DNA of 64,000 nucleotides from Cololabis saira (taxonomy: Eukaryota; Chordata; Actinopteri; Beloniformes; Belonidae), in NCBI RefSeq assembly GCF_033807715.1, contig NC_084599.1:5323625-5387624 (forward strand). Reading direction: 5' to 3'. Positions 41,097 to 54,009 of the stretch are shown here, piece by piece. The notes beneath the pieces are model-generated. The model saw nothing but the letters and a program-made list of their open reading frames with translations, was not told where the DNA came from and searched no databases. The translations under genes and the position numbers were made by a program. Positions within the stretch are counted from its first letter, which is position 1. Every line of letters starts with the position of its first letter.

Positions 41097-41985
41097 AGGG
41101 GACCTATTATGAAAACCAGGTTTTTTCCTGCTTTAACATTTATAAAGTGGTCTCCCCTCAGCCTGCCAACTCAGAGAAGGAGGAAAGTAACTGAATTCTG
41201 CAGTGTCTGTACAGCCGCCCGGATGATCCGTCCAGTCTGATGTGGATCTACAAGCCGTTCAGATTCTGCTCCCGTTGTTACGCAACGAAAATGCAAACCA
41301 CGCCCACAACTAAACACCGTGTCCTACTGCATGCGAGCGTCCGACTATCACGTAGCACTGAGAGACATCGTCTCTCTGTCCATCTCCCTCCAGCAGCTGC
41401 CACTTTATTGAGGTTTTTGTAGTGAAATGAGGAGGAATCATAGAGATAACTTCTCATTTCAACTAACTGGATCAGCCGTTCCTCATCATGACCGTTTCCT
41501 ACAGCGCTTTCAATCGGCTTTCAACGCGAGCTGCAGGAAGAGAATAGAAGCAGGCCGTCCGACAAATGTTCAGCTCAAAACGGCCAGTTAGGACAGTCCA
41601 ATAGAAAATAAAGCAATGGAATTGATTTTGTCGCTGACGCTCGCTCGCATGCAGTTAGGACACGATGTAAAGGCTGATTTATGGTTCCGCGTTACGTCGA
41701 TTTAACACAGAACCATAATTCAAGCTTAACTCCACCGGCCGGAGCTTCCTCCATTTTTTCGTAGCGGTGTATCCCGTCATTCAGGCAGCCAATCAGCACA
41801 GAGCCTCATTATCATAGCCCCGCCCACTCAGAATCCTGCATAGATAATGAGGTTAGAGAATTAGTAGATAAAGACATGGTTTAGAGGCTGAATTTCTAAT
41901 TCATATAGAAAAAACAATCAAAAGCTTGTTTTTAACACATTCAAGGCCCGTTTAAAATAGGTATTAAATGCCATAATAGGTCCCT
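41097..41985. mobile_element. TTAA-flanked MITE (889 bp)
   Basis: Ends AGGGGACCTATTATG and CATAATAGGTCCCT, with TTAA at 41093-41096 and 41986-41989. A 56-bp foldback is nested at 41671-41726. No transposase. Confidence 0.82.
41671..41726. mobile_element. 56-bp nested foldback MITE (family B-like)
   Basis: aggctgatttatggttccgc and complement ..cagaaccataattcaagct, flanked by TAA on both sides (41668-41670, 41727-41729). Confidence 0.75.
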
Positions 41986-42004
41986 TTAAGATTTTGCATA
42001 GGAT

Positions 42005-42445
42005 CTATATCACCCCTCAGGCTGAGCATAGACTGAACCCAAACTTTTCCGATGCTTGTATTAAATCTCAAGCCAATGTAGGTTCACACTTTCACTGTTT
42101 ATGGAGTTGTCCTCACATTCAGCAATTTTGGTCTACAATATTTCACAGTTTCATAAAAAATTGAAGCGCCCTTTACAAGTTGACACAAGAACTTGCCTGT
42201 TGGGATTAAAGGATGAGTTTCCAGCTGAATTCAGTAACAATGATCTTCTACATATTCTGTTGCACCGTGCTCGAAAATGCATTCTGGTTATGTGGATCTC
42301 TGATAAAGATCCCACTTTATCTCAATGGCTGCTGACTGCGACAAATGTCATTCCGTATGAAGCCTTTTCCTCTGCCCTGAGGAACAAACCCTTTTCATTC
42401 TACCGGATTCTGGACCCTTTCTTTGACTATCTGGATCTAGTATAG
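42005..42445 (+). mobile_element. L1-like LINE C-terminal fragment
   Basis: The frame 42101-42445 contains LGLKDEFPAEFSNNDLLHIL and LHRARKCILVMWISDKDPTL, typical of the extreme C-terminus of fish L1 ORF2, ending FFDYLDLV then stop. Confidence 0.7.
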
Positions 42446-42986
42446 AGTTCCAGCCAACTATGGCTCTGTAAAAAATGATAGTATAATCTTACATACAGTT
42501 GTTTCGGAGATCATCTCACCAGTATATTCCTCAGGAAATGTAACAAAGTATAACTAGACCTTTTGTCTTATAGATAACCAGCGTAGATTATTATGCTGCT
42601 GGACACATTAGATCTATAAGGACACAATAGAGCACAACGTGCAGCTTTATTTTTACTTAAATACTTTTACTTGTGACGGCCAATCCTGATGTCTTGGTTG
42701 ATTTTTTCCCCCATGATGTTGATTTTTTCTCCATTTTTGAAGGTGAACCTTAAAACCAGGTGCCAACCATCTAACCTCTGGACTGAGGCTCATGTGAAAC
42801 TAAGATCTGTTGCAGTTCCTTGACTGGCCACTAGAGGCTCCAAAAGCGAGTCCATCTCCCCTGATGTCTGGAATAAACATATTTAGTCTGGTTCCAACAA
42901 CCACTTTAGTCTCAATGGTTTGAATTCACATCCATGACAGCCCTGAGGGGGTGAGTGTTTCTGTACCAGGAGAGTTATAGAGCATT

Positions 42987-44187
42987 AAGGGCCCGATTTA
43001 TTAAGATCCTAAATAAAGAGTACTAAATTGCGTGTGCACTGAAAAAGTTTGCACGTGCTGTTGTTGCGTGGTTTGCGGGTGATCAACTAAGATTGCGTGC
43101 GCAATTGATAACAGGCGCAAACAGCAGTATTTAAATGAGGTGTTGCGTGTCTTACGGTTTGCGGCGCAAACTTTGCGCCATGGAGAGTCTGGATGGAAAG
43201 CAACATAGTCGCAAGCGCAAAATGAAATTTGACGAGTTGGAGTTAGAGATATTAGTGGAAGAGGCAAATTGTTGTGCCGTATTCAGCACCCCTGCCGTGA
43301 AAAGCACCCCCTCGTATATTCAATGATAAGTAGACCAAGAAAAAAAACAACACACTGACACTTCAATATATTTATATATACACACTCACACAAACACATA
43401 CTTAGGAGTTTATATTATATATATTTACAAATATTATGGAAGACAACACAGTAAGCAGGCTATTAATTAATGACATCAATAACCATTTACCCGATTTTTG
43501 TTATCTGTGACTGTGATTGTGGGAAAGTATGACTATTGTGGAATCCATGAGCGCATTTAAACATGAATCATTAACACAAAACTGGACGCTAAACAGAACG
43601 TGACACGGAATGAGAATATCATTTTTGTCAGACGAGGGGGTTCTTTTCACGACAGGGGAGCTGAATACGGCACAACACCAGGGTATGAAGACTGCAGAAC
43701 AAGTATAGGCGCACAATGAGAAACACTTTTTTCTCCATGAAAACACGTGATTTATTTATTATCACAAATAAAAAAATGAATGTGCCTCCTGTGGCAACCT
43801 TTTGCTGAATAATACTCGATTTAACATTCAAATAAAATATTTCTCCTTTTGCATGTGGAGATTAGCACCTTCCTTTCGAACGTATTAAATACAGACGCAA
43901 TCACAATCCCCGCAAAAACTTTCAGGCTTGGTAAATCTCATTGCGTGTGGTAAATGGACATATTTGCATCTTCCCCTCCCAGTATTTAGCGATTTCTGGC
44001 GGGTACGCCCCATATTGATTATTCATCAGGGCAAAAGTACTAAATGAACAGCGTGTGCTATTTTGCTCATTTGAGAGACGCAGTCGTCTTTGCACGCTGT
44101 TAGTAGATCAGCTGGCACTTTGGTTTGCGGGTGATGTCAAGTTTGCACACGTTTTTACGCACACAAACCTTTAGTAGATCAGGCCCC
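42987..44187. mobile_element. Harbinger-like element with Myb-like remnant, interrupted
   Basis: Ends gggcccgatttattaagatc and complement-type ..tttagtagatcaggcccc. The plus frame near 43180-43265 reads SRKRKMKFDELELEILVEEA, the Myb/SANT-like start of the Harbinger accessory protein. A second inverted-repeat element interrupts this frame at about 43270. Confidence 0.68.
43270..43677. mobile_element. Nested MITE with GTTGTGCCGTATTCAGC ends
   Basis: tgttgtgccgtattcagcac ... gctgaatacggcacaacac, 408 bp, inverted ends of about 45 bp with a few mismatches. It breaks the Myb-like frame of its host. Confidence 0.8.
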
Positions 44188-44638
44188 AAATGTACTGCTA
44201 ATGTGACTGATTGAGTCATCTCAGCCGATAGCTAGCTGTTTTCATGCTCCCGGGCTTAGCTTAACAACCACCTGTTTGTATTGACCAGCGTCGGCTACAC
44301 GCCTCAGTCATTTTTGATTTCACCGTCGAGTCATCATCCCGCTGGAAACGTCTGACAGCAGCTCTGCAGATATTTCTGCAGGGTTCGGCTGAACCAGGTG
44401 GGAGCGAGGCTCACTTTGATTGACAGGTGGTGGGTGTGTTCCTGAGCAAACATGGCTGCGCCCCGAACGAAGTAAACAGGGCTTCAAAACCAGAAACCAA
44501 TGGCTCACGTGACCGAATGCTTGGTCCCTTGTTTTGTGCAGTCTGAGCTTAAAACCATCCAGAGCACCGTGCAAAAGTCAAATGAGGTCAGTTATCCTAG
44601 CAGAAGCTTCTCCAATGGTCCAGTCTTATGGTGCTTTT

Positions 44639-45268
44639 CCATTAGCACCTACTCAGCTCGACTCCACTCACCCTCATTTCTGTTCAACACCCAGATCAGA
44701 AGTAGGAGGTTGGAGTGAAGCTGCTGTGACGTATTTGATTGTGTGATCTAAATGAAGAAGACAACACTAAAGATGTTAAAAAGTTAAAAAATGAGAGTGA
44801 AAGAAGCTTCAAGCGGCAACGTTTTTATTTTTAGTTTGTTTGTCTCAGCGCTGCTGAAAAGTCAGCTGGAGCCGTGAGCAGCTATGAAGAGACAGAGTTC
44901 CTGGTAGATCTGGTCGTTCCTTATCACCGTCTAGATCCCTTTTTAATTCTCTCCTCAGCACCAGGTTTATGAACATCTGACCCTCAGAGTTGGATCATGA
45001 AACAGACTTTTGCTGCCGTTGCTGGTTGAATAAAATGAACAAGAATCCATCAGAGTCTCTTTCTCTGATTTCCTCCTCCTGACTCAGACGTCTGACTCCA
45101 ACCCCCCGACCAATCGGTGGCCTGTAGTGTGATGATGTCAGATACAGCCGACTCAGCAGCTTAGAACCTCGGCAGAATAGTTACAGAAAAGTATCTACTC
45201 AGCACGTTAGACCCCTAGTGGGAAAGAACCAAGAGTCGGACTGAGTAGGTACTAGTGGAAAAGAACCA
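44639..45268. mobile_element. Harbinger-type MITE family A (copy 3, uninterrupted)
   Basis: tggtgcttttccattagcac ... gtaggtactagtggaaaagaacca; left flank TTA, right flank TAA. Provides the empty site for the family B insertion at 18096-18574. Confidence 0.82.
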
Positions 45269-45274
45269 TAACAC

Positions 45275-45505
45275 TTGTACAGCTCTTTCCAGCTGTGCTC
45301 CTACAGCCCCCAAAGCGCTTTACACTGCAGACATTCACCCACACACACTCACTCATTCACACACGGTTGAGCTGCCTTACAACGGCACTGGCCTGACAAC
45401 TGGGGGCTCAGTGTCTTGCCCAAGGACACTTTGGTGGAGGAACTAGGGCTGGAACCCCTGACCTTCAGGTTCATATTCTACCAACTGAGCCTCCTACCCC
45501 ACCTC
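45275..45505 (+). mobile_element. Fish-type non-LTR 3'-end-like repeat
   Basis: cccaaagcgctttacactgcag ... ttgcccaaggacactttggt ... taccaactgagcctcctac is a sequence type I recognise as a common teleost repeat. No coding. Confidence 0.55.
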
Positions 45506-46479
45506 GATATGTAAAAACATCATCATGTATGTTCGCTGTAAGGATTTAGCTACAGCCCACTCGTGTGTGTACATTTCTGACTTTGAAGAACATCCTAAAA
45601 AATATATCTTAGACATCTATCTGTCATCATTCTGACCCAAAACTGCGAACCTTTCTGTTTATCTTTTAGGAAACAGTTTCCCAACATTTTGGGCAACTGC
45701 AAATTAGAAAAAGCGTTGTATGTTCCTTTTTTCTTTAAAGCTGGAAAACATGAGGAGAGGGTCTTATTTACTGTAGCTGCCCAAATGAAAGAGCTCCCAG
45801 GAGGTTAGTCAGCAGTGACCTCTCTTTAAACACGATTAGCAGCAGCTCAACCCATCCATTAACCTCTGAGCAGAAGTAGAGACGTCAGCAGTCGTCCTGC
45901 TGCAGAACCTGTAGGAAACCAGCAGGTTTGATGGTGGGAGGAACTCACAGACATGTCTGCATGGATATTAATGATTAATACCAAGTTGGTACAAACTTAA
46001 GGCATATATATATGCATTTTTAATATATAATATATATCATAAACTCAAAATTAAACATGTCATATGTTTTTCCTTACTGCAGACAACACAAACAAGTGAT
46101 GAGTTTCATCACATCCACACATCCATTTATTCTAGCTCTTCTGACTATGGCCATTTCTCAGTCCACATACATCAAGTGTGGACGCGGGAAGTTTGTACTC
46201 GGCTAAAACGACTCCGGCGAACACACGTGTTTCAGTGTTTCTGCAGCTGAAACAGCAGAGCACACATGACATCACAGCCCAAGGAGACAGGGTCGGGTAA
46301 CAGTATTCAAAAACCTCTGCAATTTAATTGAGTGCAAAATAAACTCTGTTTACAACATTAACACAAGTTAAAGTAAACCACTGGGACATTTCAAACCAGG
46401 CTGATGACTGAACCTCACATCTGAAGTTAGAAGAATCCTTCATGAAAACATCTTAAAACAAAAAAGTGACGCAGAAAAA

Positions 46480-46870
46480 TTGATTTGTGCATTTGTTAGA
46501 TCAAGATTTGATTATTGCAGCTTCATACCAGGATGTCCCAGGATTGTTCTGAAACAGCCATCAGCCAAAGATGCTGCTGCCAGAGTTCTGAATAAGACAC
46601 ACAGGAGAAGTCAAATTACTCCCATTTTAGCCTCTCATCCTGAATTGATTTAAAATGATTCTCCTCACTTTTAAAGCATCCATGGCCAGCTCCATCCTGT
46701 CAGAGAACGTCTGGCTGTGTTCTGTCCAGCAGGGGTTCTAAGAGCAGGGTGTGAGGAGGTCTTCCAGTTATCAGGCTCTGCCTGAACCAACTACCAGCTG
46801 GTGATGGTGACGCGCTCTCGTTTCATGACTAAACTCAGAACTGACTTTTTAACTAAGCTTATGGTTATTT
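46480..46870 (+). mobile_element. Degenerate L2-like LINE fragment
   Basis: Plus strand with breaks reads VRSRFDYCSF, then AKDAAARVLNKTHRRSQITP, matching the LINE thumb motifs (..LDYCN.., ..AARVLT..) in decayed form. Confidence 0.65.
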
Positions 46871-47009
46871 GTGGGTTGGGTAACCTGAACTATTCCTGTT
46901 ATCTGCTCTCTGTTAGTTCGGTTTTACTATTTTATTCCGGCTGCAGGTTCATTTAGTTAAGTTAATTTATTGTCAATGATTTTACATACATTGTTATTGC
47001 ATCAATTTA

Positions 47010-47220
47010 CAGGACTGTCTCAGAAAATTAGAATATTGTGATTTTCTGTAATGCAATTACAAAAACAAAAATGTCATACATTCTGGATTCATTACAAATC
47101 AACTGAAATATTACAAGCCTTTTATTATTTTAATATTGCTGATCATGGTTTACAGCTTAAGAAAACTCAAATATCCTATCTCAAAAAATTAGAATATTCT
47201 GGGAATCTTAATCTTAAACT
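47010..47220. mobile_element. Half of a Tc1-type foldback MITE (copy 3)
   Basis: Begins at the CAGGACTGTCTCAG end, preceded by TTTA, and stops at the centre of the foldback. The second arm is missing; family A sequence follows directly. Confidence 0.82.
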
Positions 47221-47567
47221 TCATAGCTGCTCACGGCTCCAGATGACTTTTCAGCAGCACCGAGACAAACTAACAAAAAAATTAAAAAGCATCGCCGCTT
47301 GAAGTTTTTTTTTTTTTTTTTTTTTCTTACTCTCATTTTTTAACTTGGTATCCAACACAAGCCACAGACCCAGCAGCACATCTATCATCTCCTCCAGGTT
47401 CTACATCGTTAGTGTTGTTGTCTTCTTCCTTTAGATACACAATCAAATACGTCACAGCAGCTTCTCTCCAACCTCCTACTTCTGCTCCAGGTGCTGATTG
47501 TTATGGAAAAGAAACCAGGCTGAGCTGAGATGATTAGAGCTGAGTAGGTGCTGGTGGAAAAGCTCCA
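47221..47567. mobile_element. Half of a Harbinger-type MITE family A (copy 4)
   Basis: tcatagctgctcacggctcc ... gctggtggaaaagctcca is the inverted end half of family A. A T24 run lies at 47306-47329. Confidence 0.75.
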
Positions 47568-48064
47568 TAAATCTACAACGCTCTCCTGACCTTCCCTGTT
47601 GTCCTCCATCAGGATCAACACAAGCCTCACGATTTACAACTGCTTAACTGCTGCTTACGAATTACAAAAAGGTATTGGTTTAAAGATCATTTTGAAATAT
47701 GCTATCTAAGTACCCTTGAATGTTGGAAGGTGAATGTAGTTTTCTGCTGGTGGTCATCACTGTCGTGAAGGTTAGGGGGTTGAATCCCAGCCAGGCGTTT
47801 CCACCCTCTCCTCATGCTCGTGTGGCTTCTCTGGTTTACCCCCCAAAGTCCAGGACACGGACGTCAGGTTAACGGCTTCTTCTGAATTACAAAACAGTGA
47901 GTGTGAGTGTGTTTGCTCTGTGTGGTCCGTGACCCTGAACAGAAACACACAAGTAAAGATGATGGATGGATGTTTTTACAGTTAATGTAGGTGAACAATT
48001 CCAAATTGGGGACGTGAAAGTGAGGTAAGATTGTTTTTAATTATACAACATAGAAACCTTTAAC

Positions 48065-49070
48065 ATATACACGCCTGAGTGCTATTTGGAGTCAGGCAGT
48101 TCAGTCTGGGAGCCGTTTCTCTTCCTCAGTTTCTCACATCGGCAAAGCCAGAGAGACAAACTCCGACCCCGATGGCTTCAGTTTAATGTCCTAACAGACC
48201 ATCTTCTGGGAGAAGTCTCCTAAAAACACAACATACGGGCGTTCTGCTATCAGGCACCATTACTATGGAACCAACTTCCAATCTGGGTTAAGGAGGCTGA
48301 CACCACCTCCACCTTTAAAACTAAACTTAAAACCTTTCTGTTTAGTAAAGCTTATAGTTAGTGTTAAGTAAACCTCTAGCTGGTGTTGGTAAATCTCTAG
48401 GTAGTGTAAACTCTAGTGTGTTAGAGTCAGTAGTCATAGTTGCAGCTATAGAACAAGACTATAATAGTTAGTCTCAAATATATGCTGCTATAGGCTTATG
48501 CTGCAGGGGGGCACCGACATGATCCGCTGGGCGGTGCCTCTCACCCTCCCTATCCTCTCCTTTTCCCTGCCTCTCTTCTCCATTACCATTTTTATTTATT
48601 ATAAATATTTCATAGCTATCATTTTTGTCCATCGTTCCTGTAGTTTCTTGTGCTGGCCCCCTTTTTTCTCTTTTGTGCATGTTTGCAGGCCGGAGCCTCA
48701 GGAGCTGCGTTCTGGCCTGTGTTCCCGGCCCCCCCCCCCATCCCCGGTCATCCCGCTGCTGCTTCCACCTGCCTGCTGTGTGCTGCTGACGTCCCTGACC
48801 CACCAGTCTGGCCTTCGGCAGGAGGGCCCCCCTTATGAGCCTGGTCCTGCTCAAGGTTTCTTCCTCCTAAAGGGGAGTTTTTCTTGCCACTGTTTGGTTT
48901 AAGGTTTTTCTCCCACTATGGGAGTTTTTACCTGCCATTGTTTATATAATAATTGCTCGGGGGTTTATGTTTATGTTTATGTTTATGTTCTGGATCTCTG
49001 GAAAGATCCTAGAGACAACTTCTGTTGTATTAGACGCTATACAAATAAAATTGAATTGAATTGAATTTAT
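48065..49070 (+). mobile_element. LINE 3' end with tandem (TTGAA) tail
   Basis: Includes coding-tail motif YYGTNFQSGLRRLTPPPPLK in a broken frame near 48250-48330 and the terminal sequence ctagagacaacttctgttgt..attagacgctatacaaataaaattgaattgaattgaat. This tail is characteristic of fish L2/Rex-type LINEs. Confidence 0.75.
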
Positions 49071-50290
49071 TTCAGCTCCTTTTCCAGATCACTGAGGAGG
49101 CTGTTTGTTTGTCACATTTGTTGTAATGGCTGTAAATGTTTTAATTTACACTGGAAACGTGCTCTTTTTGGGTCCATTCAGAATAACTGAAAAATGAATC
49201 CTTTTAGATTTCTAATCAGACCATATTCTAGACTCATAAAAGTATTCAAATCGACAGATTAATTAAAGGATATCATTGGAGGAACTATAAGCAATAAAGA
49301 CCATCTGTACTTTTTCCTGCTCTAGAATTCATTTGAAGATCTGTATTCTCCTTTCTCCCAAGCGCAAACCTTGAATTTAAGCAGACAGTATAGAAAACAG
49401 CTCCTCTACTGACCACAAAGTTCTGGATCCAACAGCGAGTCAATCTCCTTCACCTTCAGCTTAAAATGTCCAACTTTAGAGCAGAAATTAACACATATAC
49501 AGTCAATTATTTTGGTCTCAATGGTTTGATTTCAGCCAATGGCTCGCTGCTATCACTTCCTCATCTGTAATCGTCATGCTACTGCGCTTAGCGACAAACC
49601 ACCCTTTTGTATGAACCCTGCGTCGACTAAACACTTTTATTTCTTTTTACTTGTTTCTTTTAGTAGATGTCTGTAGATGACACTCAGCATCACACTTAGT
49701 ACTATATCACTTTAAATATTAAGTGTAAATCACCCCCAGGCTGCTCTTGTAGCTGAATTTGCTCCATTTCAGATTAAAAACCATAGATGGTAAAAACCTG
49801 CCAGGCTGACAGTAGGATGATGGAAACAACACTGCTGCAACTGTGCAGCTCTCTGACCTTTGACCTGCTGCTTCTCTGTGTGGCCAGTAGGGGCAGTTGC
49901 TGAATTTATAAATATGAATTGAAAGATTTTTCTTTAAATTTGTTAATCTGTTGTAGCTTCCATGGTCTTAATCACTGTGGATTACAATCTAACTACAACA
50001 AAAAGTTCTTCCATCTAGTTTTACAAGTGTATTTGTAATGACAGGGAAGAACATGAAATAAGTTTATAGTGGGTGTGTGAATGATCAATAATCAGTATTA
50101 TTGGCAGTAATAGAGGGCCCAAAATCACATTTTGCTTAGGGCCCCATGGAGGCTTGGGCCGGCCCTGATTGCTACTGACTAGGCTCCGTGAGGCGCCATC
50201 GCGGGAACGTCATCATTCGTGCACGTTATGGTGAGCTGTTATAACGGGACAGGTCGACCCCCCTGAAGGAGCTGCCATCACGGATTACAG
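49071..50290. other. Intergenic, no gene recognised
   Basis: One repeat tip at 50105-50168 (gggcccaaaatcacattttg ... cttgggccggccctg). Otherwise nothing I can name. Confidence 0.5.
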
Positions 50291-50299
50291 GTCGGTTTA

Positions 50300-50783
50300 A
50301 GCCTGGATTATGGTTCTGCGTTAAATCCAGGCCGAGCGTGCGCCGCAGGTTGCGCCGCGACGCGCACCCCACGGCGCACGCCACGCCGTGCCCGACGTGC
50401 ACCTCCCAAAAATTGTAACTACGCGTCGAGGCGACACAGACCCAACGCAGACCGACAGGGCTGTGATTGGTTCGCTTGGTAGCAACGCATTTCTGGTTCC
50501 TGTTCGTGAAGCAGTCCTGAACTTTCAGCGCTCTTTTCTTCGTGTGTGTGCGCGATTTTTTTTGTTTTGGTTTTTTGCACAATAGTTGTCCTTATCTCTT
50601 TGATTCACTGTGACCGGAAAAGTCGGATAAACCATTCAGGAAAAGAACGCTCCCCCCTAGCGCTCTGGGGGGGTACTGCACCGCAGCGAAATGGAGTGTT
50701 GGAGAAGTCCGAAGGGTTCACGACGGCGTCACGGCAGCGTTGTGTGCTCTGCGTTGGTGTAGCGCAGAACCATAATCCAGGCT
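50300..50783. mobile_element. Harbinger-type MITE family B (complete copy)
   Basis: AGCCTGGATTATGGTTCTGC ... complement, flanked by TTA at 50297-50299 and 50784-50786. TTA duplication supports PIF/Harbinger. No transposase. Confidence 0.85.
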
Positions 50784-51060
50784 TTACTGGTGGGCAGCTG
50801 TGAGTGGCGCGGAGGAACATGCAGAAACGTGCACGCAGCCGCTGGCACCCGACAGGTCCTGGCAGCCCACCTCTGCAAACCCGCTCACGTGTCCGGATCC
50901 AGAGGTACGCCGTCGCCCTTTACAGCGCGCCTCATGTTGTTTCCACAGTGCCTGGTTGCCCATAGCAACCCTGGGAACACGGGCCGCCGTGGGCTTCGGC
51001 TCTAACTGCTCTGAAAACATATCTGACTTACAAATGAAATCCAGACACCCTGCTGACGGA

Positions 51061-51088
51061 GCCCCCCCCCCCCCCCCCCCCCCCCCCA
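51061..51088 (+). repeat. Poly-C run
   Basis: About 28 consecutive C. Another run of about 15 C lies at 23525-23539. Confidence 0.95.
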
Positions 51089-51184
51089 CCACCCTGAGCA
51101 CAGAGCTGTGCTGGATGTGTGTGTGTCCATCACACTCGTCCGGGTTGTTTACACGTCATCTCACACTTTTCTAACGATTCCTGC

Positions 51185-51352
51185 ATCTACATCTTTAGTG
51201 TTGTTGTCGTCTTCGTTTAGATCCCACAATCAAATACGTCACAGCAGCTTCTCCAACCTCCTACTTCTGATCCAGGTGATGGATTGTTGTGGAAAAGAAA
51301 CCAGGCCCAGTTGAGTTGAGATGAGTAGGTACTGCTGGTGGAAAAGTGCCGT
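51185..51352. mobile_element. Harbinger-type MITE family A (copy 5, one end)
   Basis: catctttagtgttgttgtcg ... gtactgctggtggaaaagtg; matches the same end half as 47221-47567. Confidence 0.72.
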
Positions 51353-52287
51353 TACCATGAACCCAGCCACAGCCGGACCCTGAATCCTCAGTTTTATCCA
51401 GCCACTCATCACGCCAGTGCCAAGACTGGATCCACGTGGAGGGCTGAGTCAGCAAGGCCGTCTCATGTAGAACCATGATGCTGATCCTCTGTGGAGACCC
51501 CCACAAGGACAGGAGCTGCTGTTGTAGCTTTACTGGATAGTTTCACCTAGCACCCAGAACCCCAAGCTAGTAAAGACAAGAGACCAAAGCCATCTGAAGA
51601 GATGGAGAACCATGTTCATGAACCTGTGAAAGCAAGACCGGCTGCCCTTCATGCTGCGATTAACAACACAGACCAGGTTCCAGAGGAGTTCTAATCACCA
51701 AACGTCTTTAACTCCCCGTAGCTTCAAACTCATATTTGGCTGCTCAGAAGCTTCAGTATCAAGTCTCTTCAGTCTTTCAGTCTTCAGGGATCAGACCATC
51801 TTTTGAAATGTTAAATTCCTTCCTGATTCCTACATGTGCAGTCTGAAAATGTTGTTTTGCTCTCCGTTCACGTTCACTCTTCTTCTGCCTGCCTTCCTCT
51901 CAGCAGCTCATGAAAGTGGTGCACGTTTCAAGCCAAGCCACGAACCGCAGCGAGGGAAGAAAACACAAAATTAAAAGGCACGTTGAAGGTCAGACGGATC
52001 CGTGAAGCCATGGGAAAGACTGCATCTACGTAAGAGCAGATCTAGGAATATGATAAACAAATGGAAATATTCCCGGTGAGAGCAGCTCGTGCAGCAGTCA
52101 GGAGAGAGCTGGTGCTGGACTCCTTTCACGCTGGACCTTCTTTTCACAAAGCCTGTTTAGATTTTGTCAACAATATACGAGTATTGATCCATTTGTGAGG
52201 AAGTAGAGGCCATGAACTCTGTGAACTTGTGTTTACAAGTGGAAGTACGATTCATAAGGTTCATAAAAAGCATTTTTTAGAAACTTT

Positions 52288-52790
52288 TTGGGGCCCCGAG
52301 CCAGAAGCGGCCCCCGAGCCAGAAGGGGGCCCCCCGAGCCAGAAGGGGGCCCCCCGAGCCAGAAGGGGCCCCCGGGCCAGAAGGGGCCCCCGAGCCAGAA
52401 GGGCCCCCCGAGCCAGAAGGGGGCCCCCCGAGCCAGAAGGGGCCCCCGAGCCAGAAGGGGCCCCCGAGCCAGAAGGGGCCCCCGGGCCAGAAGGGGCCCC
52501 CGAGCCAGAAGCGGCCCCCGAGCCAGAAGGGGCCCCCGAGCCAGAAGGGGCCCACGAGCCAGAAGGGGCCCCCCGAGCCAGAAGGGGCCCCTGAGCCAGA
52601 AGGGGCCCCTGAGCCAGAAGGGGCCCCCCGAGCCAGAAGGGGGCCCACGAGCCAGAAGGGGCCCCCGGGCCAGAAGGGGCCCCCCAAGCCGGAAGGGCCC
52701 CCCGAGCCAGAAGGGGGCCCACGAGCCAGAAGGGGCCCCCGGGCCAGAAGGGGGCCCCCCGAGCCAGAAGGGGGCCCCGAGCCAGTTAAA
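52288..52790 (+). repeat. GCCCCCGAGCCAGAAGGG minisatellite
   Basis: About 28 units of 15-21 bp (gggcccccgagccagaag and variants). The several RARRGP / GSGAPS open frames on both strands are repeat translations. Confidence 0.94.
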
Positions 52791-53795
52791 CTTAACTGTA
52801 AAGCTAAGAATGCTAAGTTTGAGATTTCTTGGAAAGAAATTTGGAAAATGTGCTTCTGACGTTCATGGATGGAAACAATTGTGCCAGTGGTGTTTATATT
52901 TTATTTTGGAACAATACAAATGTCTGCTATTTAATTTCATTAGTGTCAGATTATTTACTATATAAGGTTGATTAGTTGAACCGGCTAGAACAGGCTTTTG
53001 AAGGGGCTTGTTCATAATATTCTTAAATTTGGCTGCTCTAGTGGCCTTTATACAAAGTGTACAGACAGGAAATGGCTGGAGAGAGAGAATGTAGAGGACA
53101 TGAAGCAAAAGGCCGCAGAGATTTCCACAAACCCCGTCCACCAAAGCCTCTTATCTATAACTCCTCATAACAACCGTTAACACCTACAAAGGTGTCACAA
53201 GCGTACACACGTGGTGCGACTGCACATGTGCAGACCGGTGTACGGAGGTCGTGAGTAAGAGAGACAGAGAGGATGTGGATCTGTGATTGTGATGAGTCAT
53301 GCCACACACCAGACAGACTGAGTGTTTGTGGTAGTTGGCAGTAATGCTGAACGCAGACATACACAAGAGGGCACTTTAAGTCACACATATCCTGTAATTG
53401 GAATGTAAACTCCTCCCCACCGCAGAGTGACCAGTGTTTAGTCCTGTGGCACCCACTGACATTCCTGAACACTGACACTCTTACAAGTGCTTGTTTAGTA
53501 ATACTGTGTTGCCTCTAAAATGCTATTTTCATACCAAGGAGAAACATCCCCTTACAACCCTTATACACACATGCACACTTTACCGGTATTTACTTTACCG
53601 GTATGTCTATAATGTCTTTGTTGTAACCATGCTTCATGGCAATGAATCAGGCATTTGTGCGATGACTCTGTGGGTTGTGTCCATGAAACATTTGCCAGAT
53701 TTTCTCTGCCAATGCCAAACAGCTTATTTTGCTGTTGCTATTGACTCTTCTGGTACCCCCAATTGCTGCCAATCAGGTGCCAATCATGCACCTGA

Positions 53796-53945
53796 TTGGC
53801 AGAACTTGTGAGCATGGTGTTTGCTCCTAGAATCGGCATGCCGCGTTTGACTGAAGTGGATAGGGCCTGTGCCATAGGCCAACTTCAAGCTGGTGTTTTG
53901 CAGAACATAGTTGCAGCAGTGTTTGGAGTGGTCAACGTCAAGGTC
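53796..53945 (+). pseudogene. Tc1-like transposase N-terminal HTH fragment
   Basis: The plus frame contains MPRLTEVDRACAIGQLQAGV then LQNIVAAVFGV, resembling the first helix-turn-helix of Tc1-type transposases. It then runs out of homology. Confidence 0.65.
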
Positions 53946-54009
53946 AGGTTCAATATAACAGGGGAGACAGGCCCAAACATATATACATAAATACTGTATA
54001 TACATTGTA

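Noticed and set aside
52229..52965. Arg/Gly/Pro- or Gly/Ser/Ala-rich frames on both strands
   Set aside because: Translations of a GC-rich minisatellite, open in several frames, with no start context or homologous domain.
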